A DNA stretch of 64,000 nucleotides from Duganella sp. Root336D2. GTDB lineage: Bacteria; Pseudomonadota; Gammaproteobacteria; Burkholderiales; Burkholderiaceae_D. This document shows, one piece after another, positions 18,627 through 27,232 of the stretch. The stretch spans positions 373,238 to 437,237 of the forward strand of contig NZ_LMDB01000033.1 in assembly GCF_001425005.1 (NCBI RefSeq), given 5' to 3'. The notes under the pieces are model-generated. The model was not told where the DNA came from and ran no database searches. It worked only from the letters and a program-made list of their open reading frames with translations. Position 1 is the stretch's first letter; each line of letters opens with the position of its first letter. A program made the position numbers and the translations under genes.

Positions 18627-20096
18627 TCAGAAGTTCATGCCAGGCGACAGCTTGGCCGGCATTTCAAGGGCGCTGTTCTCGATCGAAGCGACCGGGTAGG
18701 CGCAGTAGTCCGCTGCATAGTATGCGCTGGGACGGTGGTTGCCGGACTTGCCGACGCCGCCGAACGGTGCCGAACTGGCGGCGCCGGTCGTTGGACGGTT
18801 CCAGTTCACGATGCCAGCGCGGGCGCGCAGCTGGAACTTCTGCCACAGCGCTTCGTCGGTCGACAGCAGGGCCGCGGCCAGGCCGTAGCCGGTGTTGTTG
18901 GCAACACCGATCGCGGCATCGAAATCGTCGACGCGGATGACCTGGGCCAGTGGACCGAACCACTCTTCGTCAGCAATACCTTGGGCCTCGGTGGTGTCGA
19001 CGATGCCGGCGGAGACGAAGCCGGTGCCCGGCTCCAGCTGGCGCATTTCCAGCAGCAGCCTGCCGCCCTTGGCGACCATGTCGTCTTGCGCCTGCACCAG
19101 CTTTTCAGCCACGGCAGCGGAAACCACAGGGCCCATGAACGGTGCCGGTTCGGCGGCCGGAGCGCCTACGCCCAGCTTCGACGCCACTTCGACGAAGCGC
19201 TTGACGAAAGCATCGCCCTGTTCGCCCTTCGGCACGATCACCCGGCGCGCGCAGGTGCAGCGCTGGCCGGCGGAGATGAAGGACGAGGACACGGCCATGA
19301 AGACGGCGGCATCGATGTCGGTCGGGTTCCACACGATCAGCGGATTGTTGCCGCCCATTTCCAGCGCCAGCAGCTTGCCAGGCTGGCCGGCGAACTGCTT
19401 GTGCAGCGCCGCGCCGGTCTGGCTGGAGCCGGTGAACAGCACGCCGTCGATTTCAGCATTCCGGCCCAGAGCAATCCCGGTTTCGCGACCGCCGTTGACC
19501 AGGTTGATCACGCCGGCAGGCGCGCCCGCCTTTTCCCACAGCGCCACGGTCTTGATGGCGGTGCGCGGAGCGTATTCGCTAGGCTTGAACACCACGGTGT
19601 TGCCGGCGATCAGGGCCGGCACGATATGGCCGTTCGGCAGGTGGCCAGGGAAGTTGTAGGGACCGAACACGCCGAATACGCCGTGCGGACGGTGGCGCAG
19701 CACGGCTTCGCCATCGGCGACCTTGGACGATACCACGCCGGTACGCGAGCCGTAGGAGGTAATCGAGATATCCACCTTGTTGGCCATGGTGGTGACTTCG
19801 GTGCGCGCTTCCCACAGCGGCTTGCCGACTTCTTCGGAGATGGTCTGCGCCAGGTCTTCCGCGTTTTCCTTCAGCAGGTCGCGGAATTTGGTGACGATGG
19901 CGATGCGCTCTTCCAGCGGACGGTAGGCCCAGGCTTCAAAAGCGGCGCGCGCGGCGCGGGCGGCTTCGTCCACATCGTCAGCGGTCGACTCCTGCGACGC
20001 GTAGGTCTGCTTGCCGTCGGCAGGGTTGGTGGTCTTGATGGTCTCGCCGTGACCCGCTTTCCATTGGCCGTTGATGAAATTGCTCAGTTCAGACAT
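18627..20096 (-). CDS. astD: Succinylglutamic semialdehyde dehydrogenase
   Basis: NAD-dependent aldehyde dehydrogenase of 489 residues, fourth step of the AST pathway, oxidising N-succinylglutamate semialdehyde to N-succinylglutamate. Seen: catalytic Cys in '[15 protein letters not shown]' near residue 285, general-base Glu in '[16 protein letters not shown]' near 250, cofactor loop 'FTGSSQTG' and the N-terminal '[11 protein letters not shown]' of AstD. Its start overlaps the astA 3' end by 8 bases (20089-20096), which suggests translational coupling. Confidence 0.95.
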   Translation of the reverse strand: MSELSNFINGQWKAGHGETIKTTNPADGKQTYASQESTADDVDEAARAARAAFEAWAYRPLEERIAIVTKFRDLLKENAEDLAQTISEEVGKPLWEARTEVTTMANKVDISITSYGSRTGVVSSKVADGEAVLRHRPHGVFGVFGPYNFPGHLPNGHIVPALIAGNTVVFKPSEYAPRTAIKTVALWEKAGAPAGVINLVNGGRETGIALGRNAEIDGVLFTGSSQTGAALHKQFAGQPGKLLALEMGGNNPLIVWNPTDIDAAVFMAVSSSFISAGQRCTCARRVIVPKGEQGDAFVKRFVEVASKLGVGAPAAEPAPFMGPVVSAAVAEKLVQAQDDMVAKGGRLLLEMRQLEPGTGFVSAGIVDTTEAQGIADEEWFGPLAQVIRVDDFDAAIGVANNTGYGLAAALLSTDEALWQKFQLRARAGIVNWNRPTTGAASSAPFGGVGKSGNHRPSAYYAADYCAYPVASIENSALEMPAKLSPGMNF

Positions 20097-21141
20097 TCTG
20101 GTTCTTCCTCACGTTGAGAGACAGGGTGCGCACGGTTTCGCCCGAGTGGCAGTGCAGCAGTGCTTGTTCCTCCTTCGACAGGTCAATGCTGCCGTCGGAC
20201 GGATTGGCGTCGGTCAGGATCATGCGGAAATCCTGCATGACGGTGTTCGACACCAGGTATGGTTCGGTGGTGTGCAGGGCGCAGGCATGCGCCGTGTCGG
20301 TATCGCGCTCCACGGTGGCCAGCTCGCTGTCGCGCATCGCGCGCAGCTCGGTCACGCGGGCTTGCAGCACCGGGCCGGCGTCGAAGATATCGACATAGCC
20401 TTCGTAGTGCAGGCCTTCCTGCTCCAGCAGGCGGCGCGCCGGCGCCGTGGCCTGGTGCACCTTGCCGATGGCTTCCTGCGCGTCTTTGGGCAAGTAGTCA
20501 ACATACAGGGGCTGGCGCGGCATCAGTTCGGCGATGAAGGACTTTTTGCCCAGCGCGGTCAGGTCGTCCACGTGATGGAAGTCCATCTTGAAGAAGTAGC
20601 GGCCCAGGCCTTCGTAGAACGGCGAGGTGCCGTCTTCCGCCTGGTAGCCGCGCATCTCGGCAATGATCTTCTGCTCGAACAGGTGCGGGAACTGGGCGAT
20701 GAACAGGAAGCGCGATTTCGACAGCAGCTTGCCGTTATTGCCCTGGCGGTAGTCCGGGTGCAGGAACAGGGAGCACAGCTCGGAGCAGCCGGTCAGGTCG
20801 TTCGACAGGTACAACGTATCCATGCGGGTGAACACGTTCAGCTCGCGGCTGGAGTGCACCAGGGTGCCGATGCGGTAGTTGTAGAACGGCTCGGTCAGGC
20901 CGACCGCGCCCTTGATGGCGCACACGCCGGCCAGGCGGCCAGTTTCGGTGTCTTCCATCACGAACATATAGTCTCGTTCTTCCGGCGGGATGGTTTCGGC
21001 GAAGGACGCCACCGCCACGGCGACGCGGTCGCCCATCATCTTCATGTCCGGCTTGAGCGTGGTCATGCCGGTGCCAACCTGGCTGGCCAGGTTGAACAAT
21101 CCGTCCAGGTCATTCGCTTTAATGGCGCGTACAACTAGCAT
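20089..21141 (-). CDS. astA: Arginine N-succinyltransferase (beta subunit type)
   Basis: GNAT-related enzyme of 350 residues that transfers succinyl from succinyl-CoA to the alpha-amino group of arginine, first step of the pathway. Typical N-terminus 'MLVVRAIKANDLDGLFNLASQVGTGMTTLKPD', then 'CSELCSLFLHPDYRQGNNGKLLSKSRFLF' and 'HEGYVDIFDAGPVLQ'-like C-terminal motifs. It is preceded 14 bases upstream by a homologous subunit; two-gene versions occur in Pseudomonas as aruF-aruG. It overlaps astD by 8 bases. Confidence 0.94.
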   Translation of the reverse strand: MLVVRAIKANDLDGLFNLASQVGTGMTTLKPDMKMMGDRVAVAVASFAETIPPEERDYMFVMEDTETGRLAGVCAIKGAVGLTEPFYNYRIGTLVHSSRELNVFTRMDTLYLSNDLTGCSELCSLFLHPDYRQGNNGKLLSKSRFLFIAQFPHLFEQKIIAEMRGYQAEDGTSPFYEGLGRYFFKMDFHHVDDLTALGKKSFIAELMPRQPLYVDYLPKDAQEAIGKVHQATAPARRLLEQEGLHYEGYVDIFDAGPVLQARVTELRAMRDSELATVERDTDTAHACALHTTEPYLVSNTVMQDFRMILTDANPSDGSIDLSKEEQALLHCHSGETVRTLSLNVRKNQNV

Positions 21142-21155
21142 AGGTATTCTCGTTC

Positions 21156-22187
21156 TTAAATGCGGACGCAGGTCACGGTGTCGCCTTCTTCCACGCGCAG
21201 GATTTCCTGGGCGTGCCTGGACAGGCAGACGGTATCGGTATTTTCCAGCGGTGCGCAGTTGATGGTCACCGCGCGGAAGCGCTGGTCGGGGCCGGTCGAC
21301 ACGGCATACGTCGCCACCGCATCGCTCGCTTGCGTGCCGTTCGCGCTGGCCACGCGGCGCGGCAGCGACGAAGAGAAGGTACGCAGCGTGTGCTTGTGCG
21401 CCTGCAGGATCGGGCCGCCGTCGAAGATGTCGATGTACTCGTCGGCTTCGAAGCCTTCGGAAGTCAGCAGGTTGAACGCCAGCTCGCCGCTCGGATGGAT
21501 CTGGCCCATCACGGCTTGCGCATCGCCCGGCAGCAGCGGCACGTAGACCGGATAGTGCGGCATCAGTTCCACGATCAGGGTGCGGTTACGGGCGCCGCCG
21601 ATCACGCGCTCGGCATCGAGGAAATCCATCTTGAAGAATTTGCGGCCCAGCGCATCCCAGAACGGCGAGCCGCCGTTTTCATCGGTCAGGCCGGCCAGCG
21701 GCACGAAAAAGCGGTCGCCGAAGCGGTGCGGCGACTGCACTGCATACAGCAGGCGGGAACGCGACAGCAACGCCGCTTCCGGACGCTGCGCCACGCTGGC
21801 GTCGACGTAGAAGCCGGACAATTGCGAGTAGGCGGTCAGCTCGGAGCACAACGTCAGCGCGTGCACGCTATGGCTGATGTTCAGGTCGCGCGAGACCTGC
21901 TGGATAACGTCGTTGCGGAAGGAGAAGTAGGTGCCGTTCGAGCCTGCGGAGGCGTGGATGGCGGCGGTACCGGCGATCTTCCTGTCGGCCAGCGACTCCA
22001 TCACGAACATATACGATTCTTCGCTCGGGATATCGACGTGGGCGGCGAAGGAAGCGATGGAACGCTCGACTGCCTGCTCGATCTTTTCGCGCGTCTTCGG
22101 CAGGGTATGGACACCCGGCATGCTGACCGCGGCCAGTGACTCGAGGGCGGCGATGTCGGCGGTTTCTACCGGACGGACTACGTACAT
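21156..22187 (-). CDS. aruF: Arginine/ornithine succinyltransferase, alpha subunit
   Basis: Homolog of the adjacent astA product (343 residues), sharing the frame 'VRPVETADIAALESLAAVSMPGVHTLP', 'LCSELTAYSQLSGFYVDASVAQRPEAALLSRSRLLYA' and 'EYIDIFDGGPILQAHKHTLRTF'. In Pseudomonas AruF and AruG form a heteromer acting on arginine and ornithine; the same is inferred here from the tandem pair. The start is 128 bases from the astC stop, and that gap is filled by a composite palindromic element. Confidence 0.92.
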   Translation of the reverse strand: MYVVRPVETADIAALESLAAVSMPGVHTLPKTREKIEQAVERSIASFAAHVDIPSEESYMFVMESLADRKIAGTAAIHASAGSNGTYFSFRNDVIQQVSRDLNISHSVHALTLCSELTAYSQLSGFYVDASVAQRPEAALLSRSRLLYAVQSPHRFGDRFFVPLAGLTDENGGSPFWDALGRKFFKMDFLDAERVIGGARNRTLIVELMPHYPVYVPLLPGDAQAVMGQIHPSGELAFNLLTSEGFEADEYIDIFDGGPILQAHKHTLRTFSSSLPRRVASANGTQASDAVATYAVSTGPDQRFRAVTINCAPLENTDTVCLSRHAQEILRVEEGDTVTCVRI

Positions 22188-22219
22188 GGGTGCTCCTCTT
22201 TATTCTTCTCTAAAACAAG

Positions 22220-22316
22220 AAACCGGTAAATCTGGGTCAGGCACAAGTGCCTGACCCGACCCGCAACTGTCGCAGGTCGGGTCTGACCCTTGGGTCAGAC
22301 CCTGGTTTACCGGTTT
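22220..22316. repeat. Composite BIME-like element between astC and aruF
   Basis: A 97-bp element bounded by an 11-bp inverted repeat (AAACCGGTAAA at 22220-22230; TTTACCGGTTT at 22306-22316). Inside are two perfect 11-bp hairpins with 2-base loops: 22234-22244 with 22247-22257 (GGGTCAGGCAC), and 22279-22289 with 22292-22302 (GGGTCTGACCC). The second core matches the palindrome at 12456-12480. The right boundary touches the astC stop codon at 22316-22318. The arrangement of two opposed palindromes is that of a bacterial interspersed mosaic element. Confidence 0.7.
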
Positions 22317-23557
22317 TAGGCCTTGGTCAGCTCAGCAATCGCCACGCGGATGATGCGGTCCGCCTCATCGATCTGCGCGTCGCTCACGATCAGCGCAGGC
22401 GCCAGGCGCACCACGTCCATGCCGGCGATCAGGATCATCAGGCCCTGTGCTTCGGCAGCGCGCTGGATATCCTTGGAACGGCCCTTGAACGGCTCGGCCA
22501 CAACCAGGCCCAGCAGCAGGCCGGCGCCGCGCACGGCGGAGAACACTTGCGGGAAGTCGCGCACCAGGCCTTCCAGCTTGCCGATCAGCTTCTCGGACGC
22601 CTCTTTCACGCGCGCCAGGAACGCCGGCTGGTTGATGGTTTCCAGCACGGTCAGCGCCACGGTGGCAGCCAGCGGGTTGCCGCCGTAGGTGGTGCCGTGG
22701 GTGCCCACGGCCAGGTGCTTGGCCAGCTCTTCGGTAGTCAGCATGGCGCCGATCGGGTAGCCGTTGCCCAGCGCCTTGGCCGAGGTCAGGATGTCCGGGG
22801 TCACGCCATAGCCCTGGTAAGCGAACAGGGAACCGGTACGGCCCATGCCGCACTGCACTTCGTCGAAGATCAGCACGGCGCCGACCTTGTCGCACAGCTC
22901 GCGCAGGGTCTTCAGGTATTCAGGATTGCCCGGCATCACGCCGCCCTCGCCCTGCACCGGCTCCACGATCACGGCGCAGACGTCGTCGCCGATGGCGGCC
23001 TTGGCCGCTTCGATATCGTTATACGGGATGTGGTCGATCGATGGCGGCAGCGGCTCGAAGCCTTCGGTGTACTTGGCCTGGCCGCCGACGGACACGGTGA
23101 ACAGGGTACGGCCGTGGAAGGAGTTCAGGCAGGATACGATGCGCGGCTTCTTGTCGCCGTACTTGGCGTGGGCAGCCTTACGGGCCAGCTTCAGGGCCGC
23201 TTCATTGGCTTCGGCGCCGGAATTGCAGAAGAAGGCACGGTCGGCGAAGGTCGCTTCGGTCAGGGCCAGGGCCAGGCGCAGCACTGGCTCGTTGGTGTAG
23301 CCGTTGCCCAGGTGCCACAGGGTGTTGGCTTGCCTGGTCAGCGCTTCCACCAGGACCGGGTTGCAATGGCCCAGGGACGCCACGGCAATGCCGGAGGTGA
23401 AGTCCAGGTAATGCTTGCCGTTCTGGTCCCACAAGTCCAGCCCCGCTGCCCGCACTGGCACCATCTGGGCAGGTGCGTAGGTCGGGACCAGCACCTCGTC
23501 GAAGGTGGCGCGGGTTACAGGGCGGGTGGTAACAGTCGAGTCAAGCTTGGCGTTCAT
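22316..23557 (-). CDS. astC: Succinylornithine / acetylornithine transaminase
   Basis: Class III PLP aminotransferase of 413 residues, third step of the AST pathway, converting N-succinylornithine and 2-oxoglutarate to N-succinylglutamate semialdehyde and glutamate. Seen: 'FCNSGAEANEAALKLARK' (cofactor phosphate), 'SFHGRTLFTVSVGGQAKY', 'IFDEVQCGMGRTG' and the Schiff-base lysine in 'TSAKALGNGYPIGA' near residue 265. It is the first gene of the operon. Family members can double as ArgD in arginine synthesis; the AST context favours the catabolic role. Confidence 0.94.
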   Translation of the reverse strand: MNAKLDSTVTTRPVTRATFDEVLVPTYAPAQMVPVRAAGLDLWDQNGKHYLDFTSGIAVASLGHCNPVLVEALTRQANTLWHLGNGYTNEPVLRLALALTEATFADRAFFCNSGAEANEAALKLARKAAHAKYGDKKPRIVSCLNSFHGRTLFTVSVGGQAKYTEGFEPLPPSIDHIPYNDIEAAKAAIGDDVCAVIVEPVQGEGGVMPGNPEYLKTLRELCDKVGAVLIFDEVQCGMGRTGSLFAYQGYGVTPDILTSAKALGNGYPIGAMLTTEELAKHLAVGTHGTTYGGNPLAATVALTVLETINQPAFLARVKEASEKLIGKLEGLVRDFPQVFSAVRGAGLLLGLVVAEPFKGRSKDIQRAAEAQGLMILIAGMDVVRLAPALIVSDAQIDEADRIIRVAIAELTKA

Positions 23558-23589
23558 AGCAAATCCCCATCAATGGTAAGGTGTACTGC

Positions 23590-23632
23590 ATTGTAAAAGC
23601 GGGGATGCTAAAACTCTTTTGAATCTGCGACA
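23590..23632 (-). promoter_or_regulatory. Candidate astC promoter with an ArgR-type activator site
   Basis: On the minus strand TGTCGC (23632-23627), eight bases, then AA fits the consensus I recall for the AraC-type ArgR of Pseudomonas aeruginosa (TGTCGC-N8-AA). It overlaps the place where the -35 hexamer belongs relative to a TACAAT -10 box at 23595-23590. A site at the -35 position fits activation of astC by the regulator encoded immediately upstream. Only one half-site is clear. Confidence 0.5.
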
Positions 23633-23648
23633 AGGATTTTCAAAATTG

Positions 23649-24584
23649 TTAGCCTTGGAGCTTGCGTTGCCGCTCCTCTCGCGGCGTATTGCCGAAAAGC
23701 GTGCCGAAAGCCGTGGAGAAATGCGATCCCGATGAGAACCCGCACATCAGCCCTACCTGCACTATGGAATGGTTTGTTTCTAAAAGTAATTGCCGCGCCC
23801 GTTGCAGGCGCAGCTCAAGGTAGTAACGCGAAGGCAGCGAACCCAGGTACTGCTTGAACAAGCGCTCGAGCTGGCGCCGCGACAGGCCCACCAGCCCGGC
23901 GATATCGTCGGTCGACAGCGGCTCCTCGATATTCGCCTCCATCAGGGTCACCGCCTCCGACAGCTTGGGCTGCAGCGCCCCGAAACGCGCCTGCAGGGCC
24001 ACCCGCTGCCGCTCCTCCGAGGAGCGCACGCGGTCGATGCACAAGGCTTCCTTGATCTCGGCCTGCACGTTGGCGCCGAACAGCGCCTCGATCAGCGTCA
24101 GCGAAAAATCGATCGAGGCCGCCCCGCCGCAGCATGAAACCAGCCGCCCATCGATCTCGAACAGATTCGGTGTGAGTATGGCGCGCTCGGTGACATCCTC
24201 GGTTTCCGCATACAGCGCCCATGGCAAGGCAATGCGCGCGCCGCCCGCCGCGCCGGTCTGGGCCAGCCACAGCACGCCGGCACCGACCCCGCCCCAATAC
24301 TCGGCTTCGCGGCAACGCTCGATCACCGCGCGCAGTTCGGCATCGGACGGGCGCGCCGAACCCTCGTCCGCGACCAGCAGGGCCAACTGCCAGTCGCCCG
24401 CCATGCCGCCAGCCTGCGCCGGCGTGATGACGTCGAGCCGGAAACTGCCATTCAGGATGCGCTGGGCCAGCCGCAGGGGCTGCACCAATCCGGACCAGGC
24501 CAGGCTGTCCGGCTCGCCCGCATTCACCAGCAGCATGCGCAGCGGCTGCTCCCGGGTCAGGCGACTAAGTTGAGCAAATGACAT
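23649..24584 (-). CDS. AraC-family regulator, ArgR-like (GlxA-type)
   Basis: Regulator of 311 residues with an N-terminal DJ-1/PfpI-like ligand domain (about 15-190; 'YWGGVGAGVLWLAQTG' corresponds to the nucleophile-elbow region) and a C-terminal double helix-turn-helix AraC domain (about 215-305; 'LSTDDIAGLVGLSRRQLERLFKQYLG' and 'SIVQVGLMCGFSSGSHFSTAFGTLFGNTPREER'). The architecture is that of ArgR of Pseudomonas, which activates arginine catabolism. It lies 91 bases upstream of astC on the same strand, so the identity as the pathway's activator is a reasonable inference but not proven by sequence. Confidence 0.85.
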   Translation of the reverse strand: MSFAQLSRLTREQPLRMLLVNAGEPDSLAWSGLVQPLRLAQRILNGSFRLDVITPAQAGGMAGDWQLALLVADEGSARPSDAELRAVIERCREAEYWGGVGAGVLWLAQTGAAGGARIALPWALYAETEDVTERAILTPNLFEIDGRLVSCCGGAASIDFSLTLIEALFGANVQAEIKEALCIDRVRSSEERQRVALQARFGALQPKLSEAVTLMEANIEEPLSTDDIAGLVGLSRRQLERLFKQYLGSLPSRYYLELRLQRARQLLLETNHSIVQVGLMCGFSSGSHFSTAFGTLFGNTPREERQRKLQG

Positions 24585-24587
24585 CTT

Positions 24588-25505
24588 CTATTCAGGGACA
24601 AGCGCCGACGCCGGGCGCTCAGGGGTATTCCATTGGCTGACAATCATACCGGAGATCAACAGTACCGCGCCCAGCAGTTGCATCACGCCCATGGTTTCGC
24701 CCAGCCAGAAATAGCCGAAAATGGCCGCGCTGGCGGGTTCGAAGGCGTAAATCACGGCCGCCTCATTGGCAGTGGCATGGCTCTGGCCCCAGGTTTGCAG
24801 GGAAATGATGGCCGCGGTGGCGACCACTCCCAGGTATACCAGGTTCCATTTATAGGTCAGCAGGCTCAGCCAGATATAGCTGTAGTAATCCGGGGCATCG
24901 TTCGGCACGTCGATCACGCCACGCGGCACTTCGCGCAGCAGGATCCACAGCCCGGCAAACAGGGCCACGGTCCAGATCTGGGCCACGGTCAGCGTCATCA
25001 GGCGCTCGACCTTGCGTGAAAACTGCTCCATCACCTTGATGTACAGGCCGAACAGGAAAGCCGCCGCCAGCGCCAGCGAATCGCCGCGGCTCCATGTAAA
25101 GCTGCCCTCCCAGCACAGGGCGAACAGGCCGCCGATGGCCAGGATCAGGGCCAGCACGATGCGCTTGTCCGGCCACTTGCCCATGGCAATACCCAGCAGC
25201 GGCACGACCAGAACGTTCAGGCCGCAGATGAAGGCATTGCGGTTGGAGGAAGTCTGGCTCAGGCCTTCGACCTGGGTCAGGTAACAGAAGAACAGCAGCA
25301 CCCCGGCCAGGAAGCCATAGTGCAGGTCGCGCCATTTGGCGCGCAGCAGGAAGGGAGATAACAATACGCCGGCAATCGCGAAGCGCGACACCACGATCCA
25401 GTTGGCCGACAGGTTGTCGGTCATATCCTTCATCGCCGGGAAGGTGGTACCCCAGACAAGGGTCACCACCAGCAGGGCCAGGATACCGCGCGCGTGTAGG
25501 GGCAT
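24588..25505 (-). CDS. EamA-family (DMT) transporter
   Basis: Inner-membrane protein of 305 residues with ten predicted helices in two EamA repeats; the first begins 'GILALLVVTLVWGTTFPAMKDMTD', the second covers about residues 150-290. Such drug/metabolite transporters usually export amino acids or metabolites. It ends 3 bases before the ArgR-like gene and is transcribed towards it. Divergent to it, 79 bases away, is a MarR regulator, which may control it. Substrate unknown. Confidence 0.88.
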   Translation of the reverse strand: MPLHARGILALLVVTLVWGTTFPAMKDMTDNLSANWIVVSRFAIAGVLLSPFLLRAKWRDLHYGFLAGVLLFFCYLTQVEGLSQTSSNRNAFICGLNVLVVPLLGIAMGKWPDKRIVLALILAIGGLFALCWEGSFTWSRGDSLALAAAFLFGLYIKVMEQFSRKVERLMTLTVAQIWTVALFAGLWILLREVPRGVIDVPNDAPDYYSYIWLSLLTYKWNLVYLGVVATAAIISLQTWGQSHATANEAAVIYAFEPASAAIFGYFWLGETMGVMQLLGAVLLISGMIVSQWNTPERPASALVPE

Positions 25506-25571
25506 GGCGAAAACACCATCTTGTTATAAGTTTGCATATAGTAACCGATGGAGGACGAGGCTGGCGGGCGC

Positions 25572-25577
25572 TATAAT
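25572..25577 (+). promoter_or_regulatory. -10 box TATAAT 7 bases before the marR start (leaderless layout)
   Basis: A perfect TATAAT lies seven bases before the ATG at 25585, so transcription should start at or next to the A of the ATG. No Shine-Dalgarno sequence precedes the ATG, as expected for a leaderless mRNA. No clear -35 box is visible. Confidence 0.5.
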
Positions 25578-25584
25578 CCGGTGC

Positions 25585-26022
25585 ATGGGAGAGCGATATT
25601 TGAAAAGCATCCGGCTTCTGGCCGAATGCATGCAGGGGTTTGAGAGATGGTCCGGCGAACATGTTCGCCAGCTTGGCCTCACCCACGCACAATTCGATAT
25701 CATTGCCACATTGGGCAACACCCCCGGCATGAGCTACAAGGAGCTGGGCGAACGCACCCTGATCACCAAAGGTACCCTGACCGGCGTCATTGAACGCCTG
25801 GAACAGAAGGGCCTGGTGGAACGGGAACGCAATGCCGACGACAAGCGCTCCTTTTTCGTGCGCCTGACAGCGGCGGGCGAGCAGCTGTTTGCCGAGGTGT
25901 TTCCTGTTATTGTCGCTAAAGGCGTGCAGTTGTTTTCCGACTATAGCGACGCCGATTATGAAGCCCTGGAACGCACCCTGGCCGGGCTGAAGGCCACGAT
26001 CAGTGCCGGTTCACCACTATAA
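25585..26022 (+). CDS. MarR-family transcriptional regulator
   Basis: Winged-helix regulator of 145 residues. Seen: 'LTHAQFDIIATLGNTPGMSYKELGERTLITKGTLTGVIERLEQKGLVERERNADDKRS', the complete MarR recognition helix and wing with the conserved Asp-Asp-Lys-Arg turn. The ATG at 25585 fits the MarR N-terminus; in-frame codons further upstream run across the promoter. It is divergent from the DMT transporter gene, the normal arrangement for a MarR repressor and its exporter. The shared 79-bp gap has a weak dyad (GTTA...TAAC, 25523-25545) that could be an operator. Confidence 0.88.
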   Translation: MGERYLKSIRLLAECMQGFERWSGEHVRQLGLTHAQFDIIATLGNTPGMSYKELGERTLITKGTLTGVIERLEQKGLVERERNADDKRSFFVRLTAAGEQLFAEVFPVIVAKGVQLFSDYSDADYEALERTLAGLKATISAGSPL

Positions 26023-26034
26023 AGAACGAAAAGA

Positions 26035-26319
26035 ATGTTAAAGACCACCCTGCTGGACGGCATCAAGCCGGCCAAATTCGACAAGCAAATCACCGGCAAC
26101 CTGCTGCTGGAAAACGCCAGCGCCGAACTGGTGCGCAAGGAAAAACTGCTGATTGGCATCCGCAATGAAGACGGCGACATCTACCGCCTGATCGGCGCCA
26201 CCAAGCACAACAGCTTCACCAATGCAGTAGAAGAACTCGAAGACCTGGAACTGGTCGACGAGCTGGGAGATGTCGAAGGCACCGTAGAAGGGTGCGACGC
26301 CATCTTCGGCGAAGGCTGA
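26035..26319 (+). CDS. Hypothetical acidic protein, 94 residues
   Basis: Small soluble protein that I do not recognise. It begins MLKTTLLDGIKPAKFDKQ and has a strongly acidic second half (residues 63-93, rich in Glu and Asp, with 'EELEDLELVDELGDVEG'). No signal peptide, no transmembrane segment and only one cysteine. It lies 12 bases after the marR stop and 76 bases before the HDOD gene. The ribosome binding site is weak (AAAAG). Reality is supported by codon use like its neighbours and a tight position after marR; function is unknown. Confidence 0.65.
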   Translation: MLKTTLLDGIKPAKFDKQITGNLLLENASAELVRKEKLLIGIRNEDGDIYRLIGATKHNSFTNAVEELEDLELVDELGDVEGTVEGCDAIFGEG

Positions 26320-26384
26320 GCTGGGCACCTGGCCAGTTTTTCACAACAACCACCCTGTCCTAGTTCCGCAGGGCAATTTCTGCT

Positions 26385-26390
26385 TATAAT
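26385..26390 (+). promoter_or_regulatory. -10 box TATAAT 5 bases before the HDOD gene start
   Basis: Perfect TATAAT, five bases ahead of the ATG at 26396, with no Shine-Dalgarno sequence between. This repeats the leaderless layout seen for marR. Confidence 0.5.
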
Positions 26391-26395
26391 TTCGC

Positions 26396-27232
26396 ATGGA
26401 CAGACTGGAAGCCTTCAAAGCAATTGCAGCCCAAGCCGGCCGCGGTGAGCTTACTTTCCCCACCAATATCGACGCGTCGATCAAGCTGCAGCGCGCGCTG
26501 AACGATGACAATTGCCATATCGACCTGGCTGCCAAGCTGGTGCAGGCCGACCCGCTGCTGGCGGCACGCACGGTGGCGATTGCCAACTCGGTGGCCTATA
26601 ACCGTTCCGGCATGGAGATCTCCAGCGTCAAGACAGCGGTGCAGCGCCTTGGCGTACGCACCCTGCAGTCGCTGGTGACCTCGGTGATCGTGCGCCAGCT
26701 CGGCACCAAGATCCGCAATCCCCTGCTCAAGGCCAAGGCCAACCAGCTGTGGGAGCACACTGCCCACGTGGCGGCGCTGGCGCAGGTGATTGCGCGGCGC
26801 GTATCCCACGTCGATCCCGATACCGCCATGTTCGCCGGCATCGTGCACGAAGTGGGCGGCTTCTACATGCTGTCGCAGGCGGAAGCCTTCCCGGAAGCGA
26901 TGGAAGGCGATCCGGAGGAATGGACCACCTACGGCGAAGTGCCGATCGGCCGCGGCGTGCTGCAAAAGCTGATGATTCCCGAGAATGTGATGAAGGGCGT
27001 GGAGGCCATGTGGGAAGGCATGCGCGCGCTGCCGCCGGAGAACCTGGGCGACACGCTGCTGCTGGCCAACGACTTGTCCCCGATCGCCTCGCCGCTGCAC
27101 GCCCGCCCGGGCGCGACCTCGGTCGCCGCCGCCAGCACCATCGACTTCGCGGTCGGCGACGGCACCCTGGCCACCATCATGGAAGAATCGGCGGAGGAAG
27201 TGAAGTCCCTTACTTCCGCCCTGCTGCACTAG
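26396..27232 (+). CDS. HDOD-domain protein
   Basis: Protein of 278 residues occupied by an HDOD domain: 'ANSVAYNRSGMEISSVKTAVQRLGVRTLQSLV' near 63-94 and 'LWEHTAHVAALAQVIARRV' near 115-134 are characteristic. The family is related to HD phosphohydrolases but lacks full metal sites; here the expected His-Asp reads 'GIVHEVGG', so catalysis is unlikely. HDOD proteins act as signalling scaffolds in motility, biofilm or stress responses. Its 3' end overlaps the convergent secreted protein gene by 23 bases. Confidence 0.88.
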   Translation: MDRLEAFKAIAAQAGRGELTFPTNIDASIKLQRALNDDNCHIDLAAKLVQADPLLAARTVAIANSVAYNRSGMEISSVKTAVQRLGVRTLQSLVTSVIVRQLGTKIRNPLLKAKANQLWEHTAHVAALAQVIARRVSHVDPDTAMFAGIVHEVGGFYMLSQAEAFPEAMEGDPEEWTTYGEVPIGRGVLQKLMIPENVMKGVEAMWEGMRALPPENLGDTLLLANDLSPIASPLHARPGATSVAAASTIDFAVGDGTLATIMEESAEEVKSLTSALLH

